A DNA stretch of 64,000 nt. Source: Tissierella sp. GTDB lineage: Bacteria > Bacillota > Clostridia > Tissierellales > Tissierellaceae. The stretch lies in contig NZ_JAVKTS010000001.1 of assembly GCF_031460495.1 (NCBI RefSeq), forward strand, positions 434,001-498,000, written 5' to 3'. Within the stretch, counting starts at the first letter, position 1; every line of letters begins with the position of its first letter. The notes beneath the pieces were generated by a model. It was not told the DNA's origin and ran no database searches. It worked only from the letters and a program-made list of their open reading frames with translations. This document shows, one piece after another, positions 1 through 8,177 of the stretch. The position numbers and the translations under genes were made by a program.

Positions 1-321
1 CTACAGCAATATCCTATAGATGAAAATTCTTATATTGTAATAGCAACTAGAGGACATGCCTATGATCAAGATGCTCTAGAAGTTGTAATAAATAGTGACG
101 CCAAATATATTGGTGCTATGGGATCTAAGAAAAAGATAATAACTATGATGAAGAACTTGAAGGATAAAGGAATATCTCAAGAAATTCTAAATAAAGTTTA
201 TGCCCCTATAGGCCTAAAAATATCTGGAGGAAGTCCTGAAGACATTGCCCTAAGCATTCTAGCTGAAATTCAACTAATTAGAAATAAGGGACAGCTTATC
301 CATATGAAACACAATCAATAA
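1..321 (+). CDS. XdhC family protein, C-terminal part (5' end outside window)
   Basis: The open frame enters from the left edge in frame 1 and ends at TAA 319-321, so only the last 106 residues are present. They match the C-terminal Rossmann-like half of XdhC/CoxI proteins: a VIATRGHAYD segment, then a GAMGSKKK loop, then YAPIGL and the SPEDIALSILAEI helix that is typical of the family end. XdhC proteins help insert or sulfurate the molybdenum cofactor of xanthine dehydrogenase-type enzymes; that role is known for the family and is not shown here. No partner enzyme is visible because the upstream DNA is missing. The stop codon lies inside the 45-bp palindrome at 317-361, the likely terminator. 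Confidence 0.85.
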   Translation, partial: LQQYPIDENSYIVIATRGHAYDQDALEVVINSDAKYIGAMGSKKKIITMMKNLKDKGISQEILNKVYAPIGLKISGGSPEDIALSILAEIQLIRNKGQLIHMKHNQ

Positions 322-361
322 GTTTGGAATTCGGTGCCAGGCACCGAATTCCAAACTTATT
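317..361. repeat. 45-bp perfect palindrome overlapping the xdhC stop codon
   Basis: Two 22-bp arms (317-338 and 340-361) are exact reverse complements around a single A at 339. The core reads TCGGTGCC-A-GGCACCGA, and the outer end AATAAGTTT contains the TAA stop of the preceding gene. The 11 bases after it (TGTATTTATTT) also recur after the sister element at 2701-2745. It probably acts as a Rho-independent terminator of xdhC, though the T tract is broken. See the findings for the compensatory differences between the two copies. Confidence 0.85.
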
Positions 362-424
362 TGTATTTATTTTAACAATATTATTTTCCTTAATGATAAT
401 AAATTTACTATAGATAAATCTGAT

Positions 425-454
425 TTGATAAACATATGCCAATTTTTATATAAT
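425..454 (+). promoter_or_regulatory. Predicted sigma-A promoter of the double-cubane reductase gene
   Basis: TTGATA (425-430), an 18-base spacer and TATAAT (449-454) lie about 30 bases upstream of the chosen start codon. The -10 box is perfect. Prediction from sequence only. Confidence 0.55.
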
Positions 455-485
455 AGTATGAATGATTGTTAAAGGAGTGAAATAT

Positions 486-1634
486 ATGTTGAAGTTACCA
501 GAGAATTTTGAAAGCTACGAAGAGGCAAGGAGAGAAGGGTTTTTAAAAGTAAAAGCATTGAAAGAAAAGGGAACTCCAGTTGTAGGAGTCTTTTGTACAT
601 ATACACCTATTGAACTGATTCATGCTGCAGGGGCAGTAGCTGTTAGTCTATGTGGTACATCAGATGTACCAATACATCATGCTGAGCAACACTTACCTAA
701 AAATCTTTGCCCCCTTATAAAATCCAGCTATGGCTTTGCAGTATCTGAAACATGTCCATATTTTTATTTTGCTGACCTGATAGTAGGGGAAACTACTTGT
801 GATGGTAAGAAAAAAATGTATGAGCTACTAGGTGAACTTAGACCTACTCATGTCATGCATTTACCTCAAGGGCAGGATAAGGATCATGGATTTAGATATT
901 GGAGAGAGGAATTAGTTAGATTAAAGGAAGTATTGGAAGAAAAGTTGAATGTAAAGATCACTGAAGAGATGTTAAGGGAAGAGATAAAGGAAAGGAATGG
1001 TGAAAGAAAAGTACTTCTAGATTTCTATGAATTAGGCAAATTGAATCCCTCACCTATATCAGGCCGTGAGGTAAATGAAACTATGGAGGCTTTAGGATTT
1101 CAATTTGATAGAAAAGCTCAATGTGATTTTATAGTTGAAAGAACAAAAGAACTGAGGGAGAAATTTGAGAAGGAACTAAAGGGTACTAAATCAAACAGGC
1201 CTAGAATACTTGTGACTGGTTGCCCATTAGGAGGAGTTAGAGATAAGGTTCTAAAAACCATAGAGGATTCTGGTGCAGATATAGTAGCTTTTGAAAATTG
1301 TAGTGGTGTTAGAGAAAAGGCTACTCAAGTAGATGAAACAAAAGATCCTATAGATGCTTTAACGGAAAAATACCTAAATGTCAGTTGCTCAGTAATGACA
1401 CCAAATCCAAGACGATTTGAAGCATTAGATGAAATGATAGATGAATATGAAATAGATGGAGTAATAGAAGTGGTTTTACAAGCCTGTCATACATTCAGTG
1501 TAGAATCTTATAATGTAAAAAGATTTGTAACTGAGAAAAAGGAAAAACCTTATTTGTATATTGAAACAGATTATTCAAAATTAGATGTAGGACAGATAAA
1601 TACAAGAATAAATGCATTTTTAGAGATGATGTAA
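486..1634 (+). CDS. Double-cubane-cluster-containing anaerobic reductase (2-hydroxyacyl-CoA dehydratase-like, YjiM type)
   Basis: 382 residues. The protein belongs to the HgdB/BcrC/FldB superfamily and best fits its double-cubane reductase branch: GVFCTYTP near the start, SLCGTSD, NLCPLIKSSYG, ETCPY, GETTCDGKKKMYE, VTGCPLGG and a late QACHTF. These cysteines are the expected ligands for a [Fe8S9]-type cluster, and the CDGKKKMYE block is characteristic. Family members are driven by an ATP-dependent [4Fe-4S] activator (YjiL/HgdC type); none is encoded in this window. The natural substrate is unknown for the branch. The start at 486 is preferred over the in-frame ATG at 462 because AAAGGAGTG (471-479) is correctly placed only for 486. 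A hairpin at 1648-1680 follows, so it appears to be monocistronic. Confidence 0.85.
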   Translation: MLKLPENFESYEEARREGFLKVKALKEKGTPVVGVFCTYTPIELIHAAGAVAVSLCGTSDVPIHHAEQHLPKNLCPLIKSSYGFAVSETCPYFYFADLIVGETTCDGKKKMYELLGELRPTHVMHLPQGQDKDHGFRYWREELVRLKEVLEEKLNVKITEEMLREEIKERNGERKVLLDFYELGKLNPSPISGREVNETMEALGFQFDRKAQCDFIVERTKELREKFEKELKGTKSNRPRILVTGCPLGGVRDKVLKTIEDSGADIVAFENCSGVREKATQVDETKDPIDALTEKYLNVSCSVMTPNPRRFEALDEMIDEYEIDGVIEVVLQACHTFSVESYNVKRFVTEKKEKPYLYIETDYSKLDVGQINTRINAFLEMM

Positions 1635-1647
1635 AAAAATAAAACTA

Positions 1648-1680
1648 TTAAAGGGTATATTTTTCAAATATACCCTTTAA
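1648..1680 (+). terminator. Hairpin after the double-cubane reductase gene
   Basis: A 15-bp perfect stem (1648-1662 with 1666-1680) closes a TTC loop. It starts 13 bases after the stop codon. The following run is A/T rich but not a clean T tract, so terminator strength is uncertain. Confidence 0.65.
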
Positions 1681-1700
1681 TATTAGGCAAATCAGCTATA

Positions 1701-1729
1701 TTGACAGAAATTTCATACTTTGGTACTAT
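1701..1729 (+). promoter_or_regulatory. Predicted sigma-A promoter of the LCP gene, extended -10
   Basis: TTGACA (1701-1706), a 17-base spacer and TACTAT (1724-1729) preceded by TG at 1721-1722 (extended -10). It lies about 45 bases upstream of the ATG at 1773. Confidence 0.65.
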
Positions 1730-1772
1730 GTATATATTGTATGACAAGCTTTAGCCAAATAGGGGTGTTCAT

Positions 1773-2705
1773 ATGAAACGAAAATTTATATTAGCCATAA
1801 TATTTTTTGCTCTGATTTTCATAATATTAGGTAAGAAAACTTTTCAAAATGATGATCCAATTTTCACTGTAGATAATAATAGTGGAGAAATCAATTTGGG
1901 AGAGGATAACACAGTAGAGCAGAAAATAGATGATGAAATCTTATTTCTACTTATGGGTGTAGATGCTAATGGTACAAAGACATATAAGGGAACTCGTACG
2001 GACACTATGATGTTGTTTAAGGTTAATTTTGATACTGGAGAAACTAACTTGCTTTCCATACCTAGGGATACTAGGGTTTTGGTTAAGGGTAAGAATGATA
2101 AGATTACTCACGCTCATTCTATTGGAGGACCAGAACTTACTATGATGACTGTAAGAGAGTTCTTAAATCTAGATATTGATTATTATGTAAAAGTTGATTT
2201 TAATGCCGTAATGGAAATAGTAGATGCAATAGGTGGGGTAGAGATAGATGTACCTAGAAATATGGAATATACAGCTGATCCAACATTAAATATAAATATA
2301 AAAAAAGGTTTGCAAGTATTAGATGGAAAGAATGCCCATGATTTCTTGAGATGGAGACATAATAATGACATGACATTAGGATATGTTGATGGGGATGTGG
2401 GTAGAATTCAAGCACAGCAAATGTTTATGAAAGAGTTTATAAAACAGACACTAAAGATTAAAAACATTACTAAGCTTCCTAAGATTATTAAAAGCTATTA
2501 TAAGAATGTGGAAACGAATATACCTATGGATGTAATTTTACAGGGAGCAAAACTTGCAACAAAATTAGATATAAACAATATTAATACGGAAACAATCCCT
2601 GGAGAAGGGAAGTATATTGGAGAAGCATCATATTATGTTTATGATGAAGAAAAAACTGAATTGTTAATCATGGAAATATTTGATGATTATCTACTTAATG
2701 AATAA
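1773..2705 (+). CDS. LytR-CpsA-Psr (LCP) family cell-envelope phosphotransferase
   Basis: 310 residues. An N-terminal membrane anchor (about residues 4-20) is followed by a short linker and the LCP domain (about 55-225). Visible family signatures are GTRTDTMML (R75, D77), SIPRDTRV (R98, D99), a helix around DIDYYVKVDF, GGVEIDVP, LRWRHNND (R193) and GDVGRIQAQQ (R211). LCP proteins transfer undecaprenyl-linked glycopolymers such as teichoic acid or capsule to peptidoglycan on the outer face of the membrane. No glycopolymer genes lie next to it, so the polymer is unknown. The gene has its own promoter, and AGGGGTG precedes the ATG. Its stop codon is inside the palindrome at 2701-2745, which separates it from convergent pepF. 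Confidence 0.92.
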   Translation: MKRKFILAIIFFALIFIILGKKTFQNDDPIFTVDNNSGEINLGEDNTVEQKIDDEILFLLMGVDANGTKTYKGTRTDTMMLFKVNFDTGETNLLSIPRDTRVLVKGKNDKITHAHSIGGPELTMMTVREFLNLDIDYYVKVDFNAVMEIVDAIGGVEIDVPRNMEYTADPTLNINIKKGLQVLDGKNAHDFLRWRHNNDMTLGYVDGDVGRIQAQQMFMKEFIKQTLKIKNITKLPKIIKSYYKNVETNIPMDVILQGAKLATKLDINNINTETIPGEGKYIGEASYYVYDEEKTELLIMEIFDDYLLNE

Positions 2706-2745
2706 GTTTAAAAATCGGTGCCTGGCACCGATTTTTAAACTTATT
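2701..2745. repeat. 45-bp perfect palindrome overlapping the LCP stop codon
   Basis: This is the sister of the element at 317-361: 22-bp arms (2701-2722 and 2724-2745) around a single T at 2723, with the same core TCGGTGCC / GGCACCGA, the same outer AATAAGTTT with the stop codon at the same place, and the same TGTATTTATTT tail. Three arm positions differ from the first copy, and all three are compensated in the other arm. It sits between the convergent LCP and pepF genes; the tail includes the pepF stop codon. Confidence 0.87.
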
Positions 2746-2750
2746 TGTAT

Positions 2751-4520
2751 TTATTTACTTGATAGTTTTATAAATTCTTCTATATCCTTCTCAATTAATC
2801 TTAGGGAGTTTCTGAAGAATTCAGGGTTTCTTACATCTATATCCATTCTTAGGGCTACATCTTTTATGTTATTTTTGCCTGTAGCATTTAGTAGCTCATC
2901 ATATTCTTGTACGAATTTATCACCGCGTTTTAGATATTCCGCATATAATCCTTTGGAGAATAATAGTCCAAATGCATATGGGAAGTTGTAGAAGTTACGA
3001 CCTGCTGAGTAATAATGAGTTTTATTTACCCACATATATGGATGTAGGGCTGAATGATCTAATCCATCACCATAAGCTTGTCTTTGAGCATCCATCATTA
3101 TTTCTTTAAATTCATTTACTGAAAGTCCATGGGTCTTTCTTCTTTCAAATAATTCTGTTTCAAACAAGAATCTACTATAGATATCAACTATAACTTGACC
3201 AGCATCTGAGATTGAAGATTCTAAAATGCTTAATCTTTCTGCATCGCTAGCTTCCTTTAAGGCTGCATTAACAACTATTGTCTCACAGAATATTGATGCC
3301 GTTTCAGCTATTGGCATAGGGTATCCACTATTTAATATGGACTCATCCTTTAAATTGAATCCATGATATCCATGACCTAACTCATGAGCTAGAGTAGTCA
3401 TATTGGAGAAACTACCATCAAAGTTGGACATTATTCTGCTCTCTTTTATTGGGTGAAGATTTGAACAGAATGCTCCCCCTCTTTTTCCTTCTCTAGGCTC
3501 TACATCTAGCCAGTTTTTATCATAAGCATTTTGAACGAAGTCAGCTAGTTTATCTGAGAAAGTTCTAAAGTTGTCTACTATATAAGTCATAGCCTCAGGG
3601 TAGGTAAATGTCATATTTACTTCACCCATTGGTGCAAACATTTCATAGAAAGGTAATCCATTTTTATGTCCAAGTAATTCTGCTTTTTTCCTATAATATT
3701 TGTGGAATACTGGCAAGAATTCTTTCATAGCAGTAAACATAGCGTCTAGAGTTTCTTTGTCCATTCTAGAATTGACTAAGGTCTCTTCTAATGGAGAAGA
3801 AAATCCTCTTAGAGCAGAAGTAGTTAATACTTCGCCTTTAATTCCGTTTAATGCAGCTGCTGAAGATTCTTCTATTTTTGCATATGCTTCTAATTCAGCT
3901 TCATATGCTGCTTTTCTCTTTGCAGGATCTTTGTCATATGCAAGGTTTCTAACAGCAGGAAGTGGAAGTGATTTTTTTTCTCCATCTATGGTGATATCAA
4001 CTAATAGTGTGGATGAAATTTTGTTCTGTAAATTAGTCCATGCTGAAGAACCAGTGTTGGACATCTTTGAAATAAGAACTTCTTCCTTTTCGCTAAGCAT
4101 GTATTTAGTATGCTCTTTTACTTGTTGTAAGTAGAATTTATGCTCTTTTAATAATTCTGATGAGTCAATCAATACATCTAGATCATCAATATCCTTCATA
4201 AAGGATTGAAATTGTACATTTGGTTTAGTTAAATCTGAATATTTTACGCTAAGCTTATCATAATATTGAAGAGCTACTTCGTTTTTAGCTTCTACAGATG
4301 TTGTTAGGCTTGCATAAGAAAATAATTTTGAAAATAGTGATCTTATTTCCCTAGACAATACAATATAGTTCTCCATTTTTGCTACAGGATTATCCTTAGA
4401 TAATAAATTTTCATCTGCCCACTTAATAAAATCTTCAATTAATTTATTAAGCTTTTCGAAATCTGCACTATACTCCTTAGAATCAAAGGAACTATATAAT
4501 TCATTTAAACTCCAACGCAT
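2751..4520 (-). CDS. pepF: Oligoendopeptidase F, M3B metallopeptidase
   Basis: 589 residues, the usual length for PepF. The zinc site HELGH lies around residue 378 within TLAHELGHGYHGF, and the downstream glutamate is in the PIAETASIFCETIV segment. The long helical N-terminal half and the C-terminal HPYMWVNKTHYYSAGRNFYNFPY-like region (shown here as motifs WVNKTHYYS and FYNFPYAFG) are typical. The enzyme cleaves short oligopeptides in the cytoplasm. The ATG at 4520 is preferred to the in-frame ATG at 4556 because GAAAGGCGGG (4526-4535) is spaced correctly only for 4520. It is transcribed toward the LCP gene. The upstream gene ykpA is separated by two terminator hairpins, so pepF probably has its own promoter. 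Confidence 0.95.
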   Translation of the reverse strand: MRWSLNELYSSFDSKEYSADFEKLNKLIEDFIKWADENLLSKDNPVAKMENYIVLSREIRSLFSKLFSYASLTTSVEAKNEVALQYYDKLSVKYSDLTKPNVQFQSFMKDIDDLDVLIDSSELLKEHKFYLQQVKEHTKYMLSEKEEVLISKMSNTGSSAWTNLQNKISSTLLVDITIDGEKKSLPLPAVRNLAYDKDPAKRKAAYEAELEAYAKIEESSAAALNGIKGEVLTTSALRGFSSPLEETLVNSRMDKETLDAMFTAMKEFLPVFHKYYRKKAELLGHKNGLPFYEMFAPMGEVNMTFTYPEAMTYIVDNFRTFSDKLADFVQNAYDKNWLDVEPREGKRGGAFCSNLHPIKESRIMSNFDGSFSNMTTLAHELGHGYHGFNLKDESILNSGYPMPIAETASIFCETIVVNAALKEASDAERLSILESSISDAGQVIVDIYSRFLFETELFERRKTHGLSVNEFKEIMMDAQRQAYGDGLDHSALHPYMWVNKTHYYSAGRNFYNFPYAFGLLFSKGLYAEYLKRGDKFVQEYDELLNATGKNNIKDVALRMDIDVRNPEFFRNSLRLIEKDIEEFIKLSSK

Positions 4521-4609
4521 ATTATCCCGCCTTTCAAAATATTTAATTAATTCCATTATAACATAAATTATTAAATGGGAAAGAACTATTTTGAGGCTCT
4601 AAATATAAA

Positions 4610-4635
4610 AAGAACCTTTTTAAAAAAAGGTTCTT
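4610..4635 (-). terminator. Second of two tandem terminators after ykpA
   Basis: Perfect 12-bp arms AAGAACCTTTTT / AAAAAGGTTCTT (4610-4621 with 4624-4635) are followed on the minus strand by a T-rich stretch. It acts downstream of the hairpin at 4642-4679 in the ykpA direction. Confidence 0.7.
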
Positions 4636-4641
4636 GATGTA

Positions 4642-4679
4642 AAGAAAAAGTAGCAAAATACTCCTTGCTACTTTTTCTT
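4642..4679 (-). terminator. First of two tandem terminators after ykpA
   Basis: A perfect 15-bp stem (4642-4656 with 4665-4679, arms AAGAAAAAGTAGCAA and complement) begins 5 bases after the ykpA stop codon. On the minus strand its distal arm ends in TTTTTCTT, a usable U tract. Confidence 0.8.
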
Positions 4680-4683
4680 CATA

Positions 4684-6240
4684 TTAAAATAACTTCGTAG
4701 TCCAATTTTCGCAATTCCAAATCTCTGTAGCCACATCTTGATAGAAGTCTGGCTCATGAGATATAAGGAGAATGCTGCCCTTATAGGCTTTTAAAGCTCT
4801 TTTTAATTCTTCCTTTGCATCTACATCTAGATGGTTAGTAGGCTCATCTAGGATGAGTATATTGGTTTCTCTGTTGATTAATTTACATAGTCTTACCTTG
4901 GCTTGTTCCCCACCAGATAGGACCATTACCTTTGATTCAATATGTTTTGTAGTTAAACCACATTTTGCTAGTGCTGCCCTAACTTCATATTGAGTAAGTC
5001 CAGGGAACTCTTGCCATATTTCATCTATACAGGAATTATTGTTTTTATCTTTAATTTCTTGTTCAAAATATCCAATTTGCAAATTGTCACCTAGTTCTAC
5101 TTCTCCAGATACGGATTTAATTTGGCCAAGTATACTTCTTAATAATGTAGTTTTTCCAAGACCATTAGCTCCAATTAATGCAATTTTTTGCCCTCTTTCC
5201 ATTATTAAATTAAGAGGTTTGGATAATGGTTCATTATAGCCTATGACCAAATCCTTGGTTTCAAATATTAGTCTCCCTGCAGTTCTACCTTCTTTGAAAT
5301 TAAATTCTGGTTTTGGTTTTTCACGAGCTAATTCAATTATATCCATCTTATCTAATTTTTTCTGTCTAGACATTGCCATATTTCTAGTGGCAACTCTAGC
5401 CTTGTTTCTAGCCACAAAGTCCTCTAAATCTGAGATCTCTTGTTGCTGCTTTTTATATGCGGCTTCTAATTGTGATTTTTTAGCTTCGTATATATTTTGG
5501 AAATTATCATAATCTCCTACATATCTAGTTAATTCTTTATCTTCTACATGGTAGATTAAGTTGATAACAGAATTAAGAAATGGAATATCATGGGATATGA
5601 GAATAAAAGCATTTTCATATTCTTGCAGATATCTCCTTAACCATATTATATGTGGCTCATCTAAGTAGTTAGTAGGCTCATCAAGTAATAGGATATCTGG
5701 TTTTTCAAGGAGTAATTTAGCTAGCAATATCTTAGTTCTTTGTCCACCAGATAAATCATTTACATCCTTTTCAAGGCCTATGTCATCTAATCCAAGTCCT
5801 CTTGCAATATCTTCAACCTTTGCATCTATAATATAAAAGTCATTATGGTCTAGGATATCCTGTATTGTACCTACATCTTCCAGTAAAGTAGTCAATTCAT
5901 CTTCAGATACATCACCCATTTTCATATACATGTCTTGCATTTCTTGTTCTAAATCAAATAGATATTTGAAGGCACCTTTTAATGCATCACGAATAGTCTG
6001 ACCTTTTTCTAAAGATGTATGCTGATCTAAATAACCAACTCTAACTCTTTTGGCCCATTCTATTTGGCCTTCATCAGGCTCTAATTTTCCTGTGATTATA
6101 TTCATAAAAGAGGATTTACCCTCACCGTTAGCACCTATTAATCCTACATGCTCACCCTTTAACAATCTAAAATTAACATTTTTTAATATTTCTCTATCAC
6201 CGAAACCATGGCTTAGATTTGTTACTGTTAAAATACTCAT
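4684..6240 (-). CDS. ykpA: ABC-F family ATPase, YkpA/YbiT type
   Basis: 518 residues with two ABC ATPase cassettes and no membrane segments. First cassette: GANGEGKSS Walker A, LSGGQRTKILLAK signature, LLLDEPTNYLDEPHI Walker B. Second: GANGLGKTT, LSGGEQAKVRLCK, LILDEPTNHLDV. The linker has the charged coiled-coil and RQKKLDKMD segments of the P-site tRNA interaction motif. NYLDEPHIIWL and the near-complete similarity to Bacillus YkpA as I remember it place it in the YkpA/YbiT subgroup, which acts on ribosomes; the exact role is not settled. A possible minus-strand promoter is TATAAT at 6277-6282 with a weak -35. GAGAGGGG precedes the ATG. Confidence 0.9.
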   Translation of the reverse strand: MSILTVTNLSHGFGDREILKNVNFRLLKGEHVGLIGANGEGKSSFMNIITGKLEPDEGQIEWAKRVRVGYLDQHTSLEKGQTIRDALKGAFKYLFDLEQEMQDMYMKMGDVSEDELTTLLEDVGTIQDILDHNDFYIIDAKVEDIARGLGLDDIGLEKDVNDLSGGQRTKILLAKLLLEKPDILLLDEPTNYLDEPHIIWLRRYLQEYENAFILISHDIPFLNSVINLIYHVEDKELTRYVGDYDNFQNIYEAKKSQLEAAYKKQQQEISDLEDFVARNKARVATRNMAMSRQKKLDKMDIIELAREKPKPEFNFKEGRTAGRLIFETKDLVIGYNEPLSKPLNLIMERGQKIALIGANGLGKTTLLRSILGQIKSVSGEVELGDNLQIGYFEQEIKDKNNNSCIDEIWQEFPGLTQYEVRAALAKCGLTTKHIESKVMVLSGGEQAKVRLCKLINRETNILILDEPTNHLDVDAKEELKRALKAYKGSILLISHEPDFYQDVATEIWNCENWTTKLF

Positions 6241-6423
6241 TTAAATCCCCTCTCAATTTATAAATCTTCCCTAAAGATTATATAAAATAAATAGGTTTTA
6301 GTCTAGTTTTTTATATATGATTAGTGATATCCATTATTATGGGTATAATAAATAATATGACATAGTTAATATTAAATAAAGCAAATACTGCAGCTAGGTA
6401 ATATGAACATTATTACATTTGAC

Positions 6424-6452
6424 TTGTATTTAATTAGTATTAAGTGTATAAT
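6424..6452 (+). promoter_or_regulatory. Predicted sigma-A promoter of the DEAD-box helicase gene
   Basis: TTGTAT (6424-6429), a 17-base spacer and a perfect TATAAT (6447-6452) lie about 35 bases upstream of the ATG. The rest of the 248-base gap 6241-6488 shows only the ykpA promoter region and AT-rich DNA. Confidence 0.7.
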
Positions 6453-6488
6453 AAATAGGTTAAAGATTAAGGAGGACGATTTATTTTA

Positions 6489-8120
6489 ATGGAAAAATTA
6501 AGATTTGAAGAGATGAATTTATCAAAAGAATTACAAAGAGGAATTAGTGACATGGGGTTTGAAGAAATGTCACCAATACAATCTCAGGCAATTCCAATTA
6601 TACTAGAAGGAAAAGATGTAATTGGTCAAGCTCAAACAGGAACAGGGAAAACTGCAGCATTTGGTATTCCAATTATTGAAAAATGCAATCCAGCAGACAA
6701 ATCTGTTCAGGCGTTAGTTTTATGTCCTACAAGGGAGCTTTGTATTCAAGTAGCAGAAGAGATCGGAAAACTTGCAAAGCATAAAAGAGGATTAACTGTT
6801 CTGCCTATATATGGTGGGCAACCTATAGACAGACAAATTAGAGCATTAAAATCAGGAGTTACTGTTGTAATTGGTACACCTGGAAGGGTAATAGACCATA
6901 TAAAAAGAAAGACCCTAAAAATTGGGAATGTAAGCATGATGGTATTAGATGAAGCGGATGAAATGTTTGATATGGGTTTTAGAGATGATATAGCTCTAGT
7001 AATGAATGAACTAAGAGAAGAGAGACAAACCATATTTTTCTCAGCAACTATGGCATCTGAAATCATGAAATTTGCAGCTCGTTACCAAGTTGATCCTGAA
7101 ATTATTAAAGTAGTTCACAAAGAACTGACTGTACCAAAAGTAGAGCAGGCTTACTTTGAATTAAAGCAACATATGAAGACTGAAATACTATGTAGACTTA
7201 TCGATATGTACAATCCAAAACTATCAATAGTATTCTGTAATACAAAGAAGAAAGTAGACGAACTCATTGAAGAGCTTCAAAGCAGAGGATATTTTGCAGA
7301 TGGTTTACATGGAGATTTGAAGCAATCTCAAAGAGATAATGTAATGGGTAAGTTTAGAAAGGGTACAATTGATGTTTTAGTGGCAACTGATGTAGCAGCT
7401 AGAGGAATAGATGTTGACGATATAGATTTAGTAATAAATTATGATATGCCACAAGATGAAGAATATTATGTTCATAGAATTGGTAGAACTGCTAGAGCAG
7501 GTAGAGAAGGAAAGGCTTTTAGTTTTGTATCAGGAAGAGACATTTATAAACTAAGAGATATTCAAAGATTTACAAAGACTAAAATTGCAAGAAAAGATTT
7601 ACCAACATTGAAGGATATAGAGGCGAATTATACTTCATCAATGCTTGGAAAAATAAAGCAAGAGATCGACAATGAGGATTTAACTAAATATGAGAAAATT
7701 ATAGAATCTTTATTAGAAGAAGAATATACTTCTTTTGATATTGCAGCTGCATTATTAAAATTCTATATGGTTGAAAATAGATTAGATGGGCATCAAGAAT
7801 TAGATATGGTAGATTTTGGGGGCCAAGCTAAAGCTTCTGCTTCTAAATCATCAAATTCTAGAAAATCTTCAGGTGCTTCAACAAGGGTTCATATCAATAT
7901 AGGTAAAAGAAAAGGTGTAAGCCCAAGACATATACTTTCAGCTTTAATAGAAGAAACAGGAATAGAAAAGAAATTAGTTGGAACTATAGATGTATATGAT
8001 AAATTCACATTCGTAGAGATACCTGGGGATTATGCAGATGATGTTCTAGAGAGATTAGACGGCGCACGAATAAAAGGTACAAAGGTTAAAGTTGAAATAG
8101 CCAATCCTAAAAGCAAATAA
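6489..8120 (+). CDS. DEAD-box ATP-dependent RNA helicase with DbpA-type C-terminal RNA-binding domain
   Basis: 543 residues. Helicase core about 1-370: Q motif, AQTGTGKTAAF (I), PTRELCIQ (Ia), GTPGRVIDH (Ib), VLDEADEMF (II), SATM (III), IVFCNTKKK (IV), ATDVAARGIDVDDI (V) and HRIGRTARAGREG (VI). An acidic/helical linker and a Ser-rich stretch around 450 lead to a DbpA RNA-binding domain at about 465-540 (VHINIGKRKGVSPRHIL ... TFVEIPGDYADDVLERL). This layout is that of CshA/DeaD/YxiN helicases, which remodel rRNA and mRNA, often at low temperature. Whether it recognises 23S hairpin 92 like YxiN is not decidable by eye. GGAGG at 6471-6475 is rather far (13 bases) from the ATG. It ends at a bidirectional terminator shared with plsY. 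Confidence 0.95.
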   Translation: MEKLRFEEMNLSKELQRGISDMGFEEMSPIQSQAIPIILEGKDVIGQAQTGTGKTAAFGIPIIEKCNPADKSVQALVLCPTRELCIQVAEEIGKLAKHKRGLTVLPIYGGQPIDRQIRALKSGVTVVIGTPGRVIDHIKRKTLKIGNVSMMVLDEADEMFDMGFRDDIALVMNELREERQTIFFSATMASEIMKFAARYQVDPEIIKVVHKELTVPKVEQAYFELKQHMKTEILCRLIDMYNPKLSIVFCNTKKKVDELIEELQSRGYFADGLHGDLKQSQRDNVMGKFRKGTIDVLVATDVAARGIDVDDIDLVINYDMPQDEEYYVHRIGRTARAGREGKAFSFVSGRDIYKLRDIQRFTKTKIARKDLPTLKDIEANYTSSMLGKIKQEIDNEDLTKYEKIIESLLEEEYTSFDIAAALLKFYMVENRLDGHQELDMVDFGGQAKASASKSSNSRKSSGASTRVHINIGKRKGVSPRHILSALIEETGIEKKLVGTIDVYDKFTFVEIPGDYADDVLERLDGARIKGTKVKVEIANPKSK

Positions 8121-8152
8121 GAGGATACGAAAGGTAAAAATGATAACATTAA

Positions 8153-8177
8153 AAAAGTCTTCCAGAGGAAGACTTTT
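8153..8177. terminator. Bidirectional terminator between the helicase gene and plsY
   Basis: An 11-bp perfect stem AAAAGTCTTCC / GGAAGACTTTT (8153-8163 with 8167-8177) encloses an AGA loop. On the minus strand it is followed by TTTTTT, so it is strongest for plsY. The last two bases are part of the plsY stop codon (8176-8178). Confidence 0.85.

Noticed and set aside
462-485. Earlier in-frame start for the double-cubane reductase
   Set aside because: The ribosome binding site AAAGGAGTG lies after this ATG and fits only the start at 486; the extra residues show no family similarity.
2680-2991. Open frame on the + strand across the pepF 3' end
   Set aside because: It runs antisense to a clear oligoendopeptidase F gene, has no ribosome binding site and includes the palindrome.
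3700-4134. 144-codon + strand open frame inside pepF
   Set aside because: Antisense shadow of a strongly conserved gene; the translated sequence resembles no protein.
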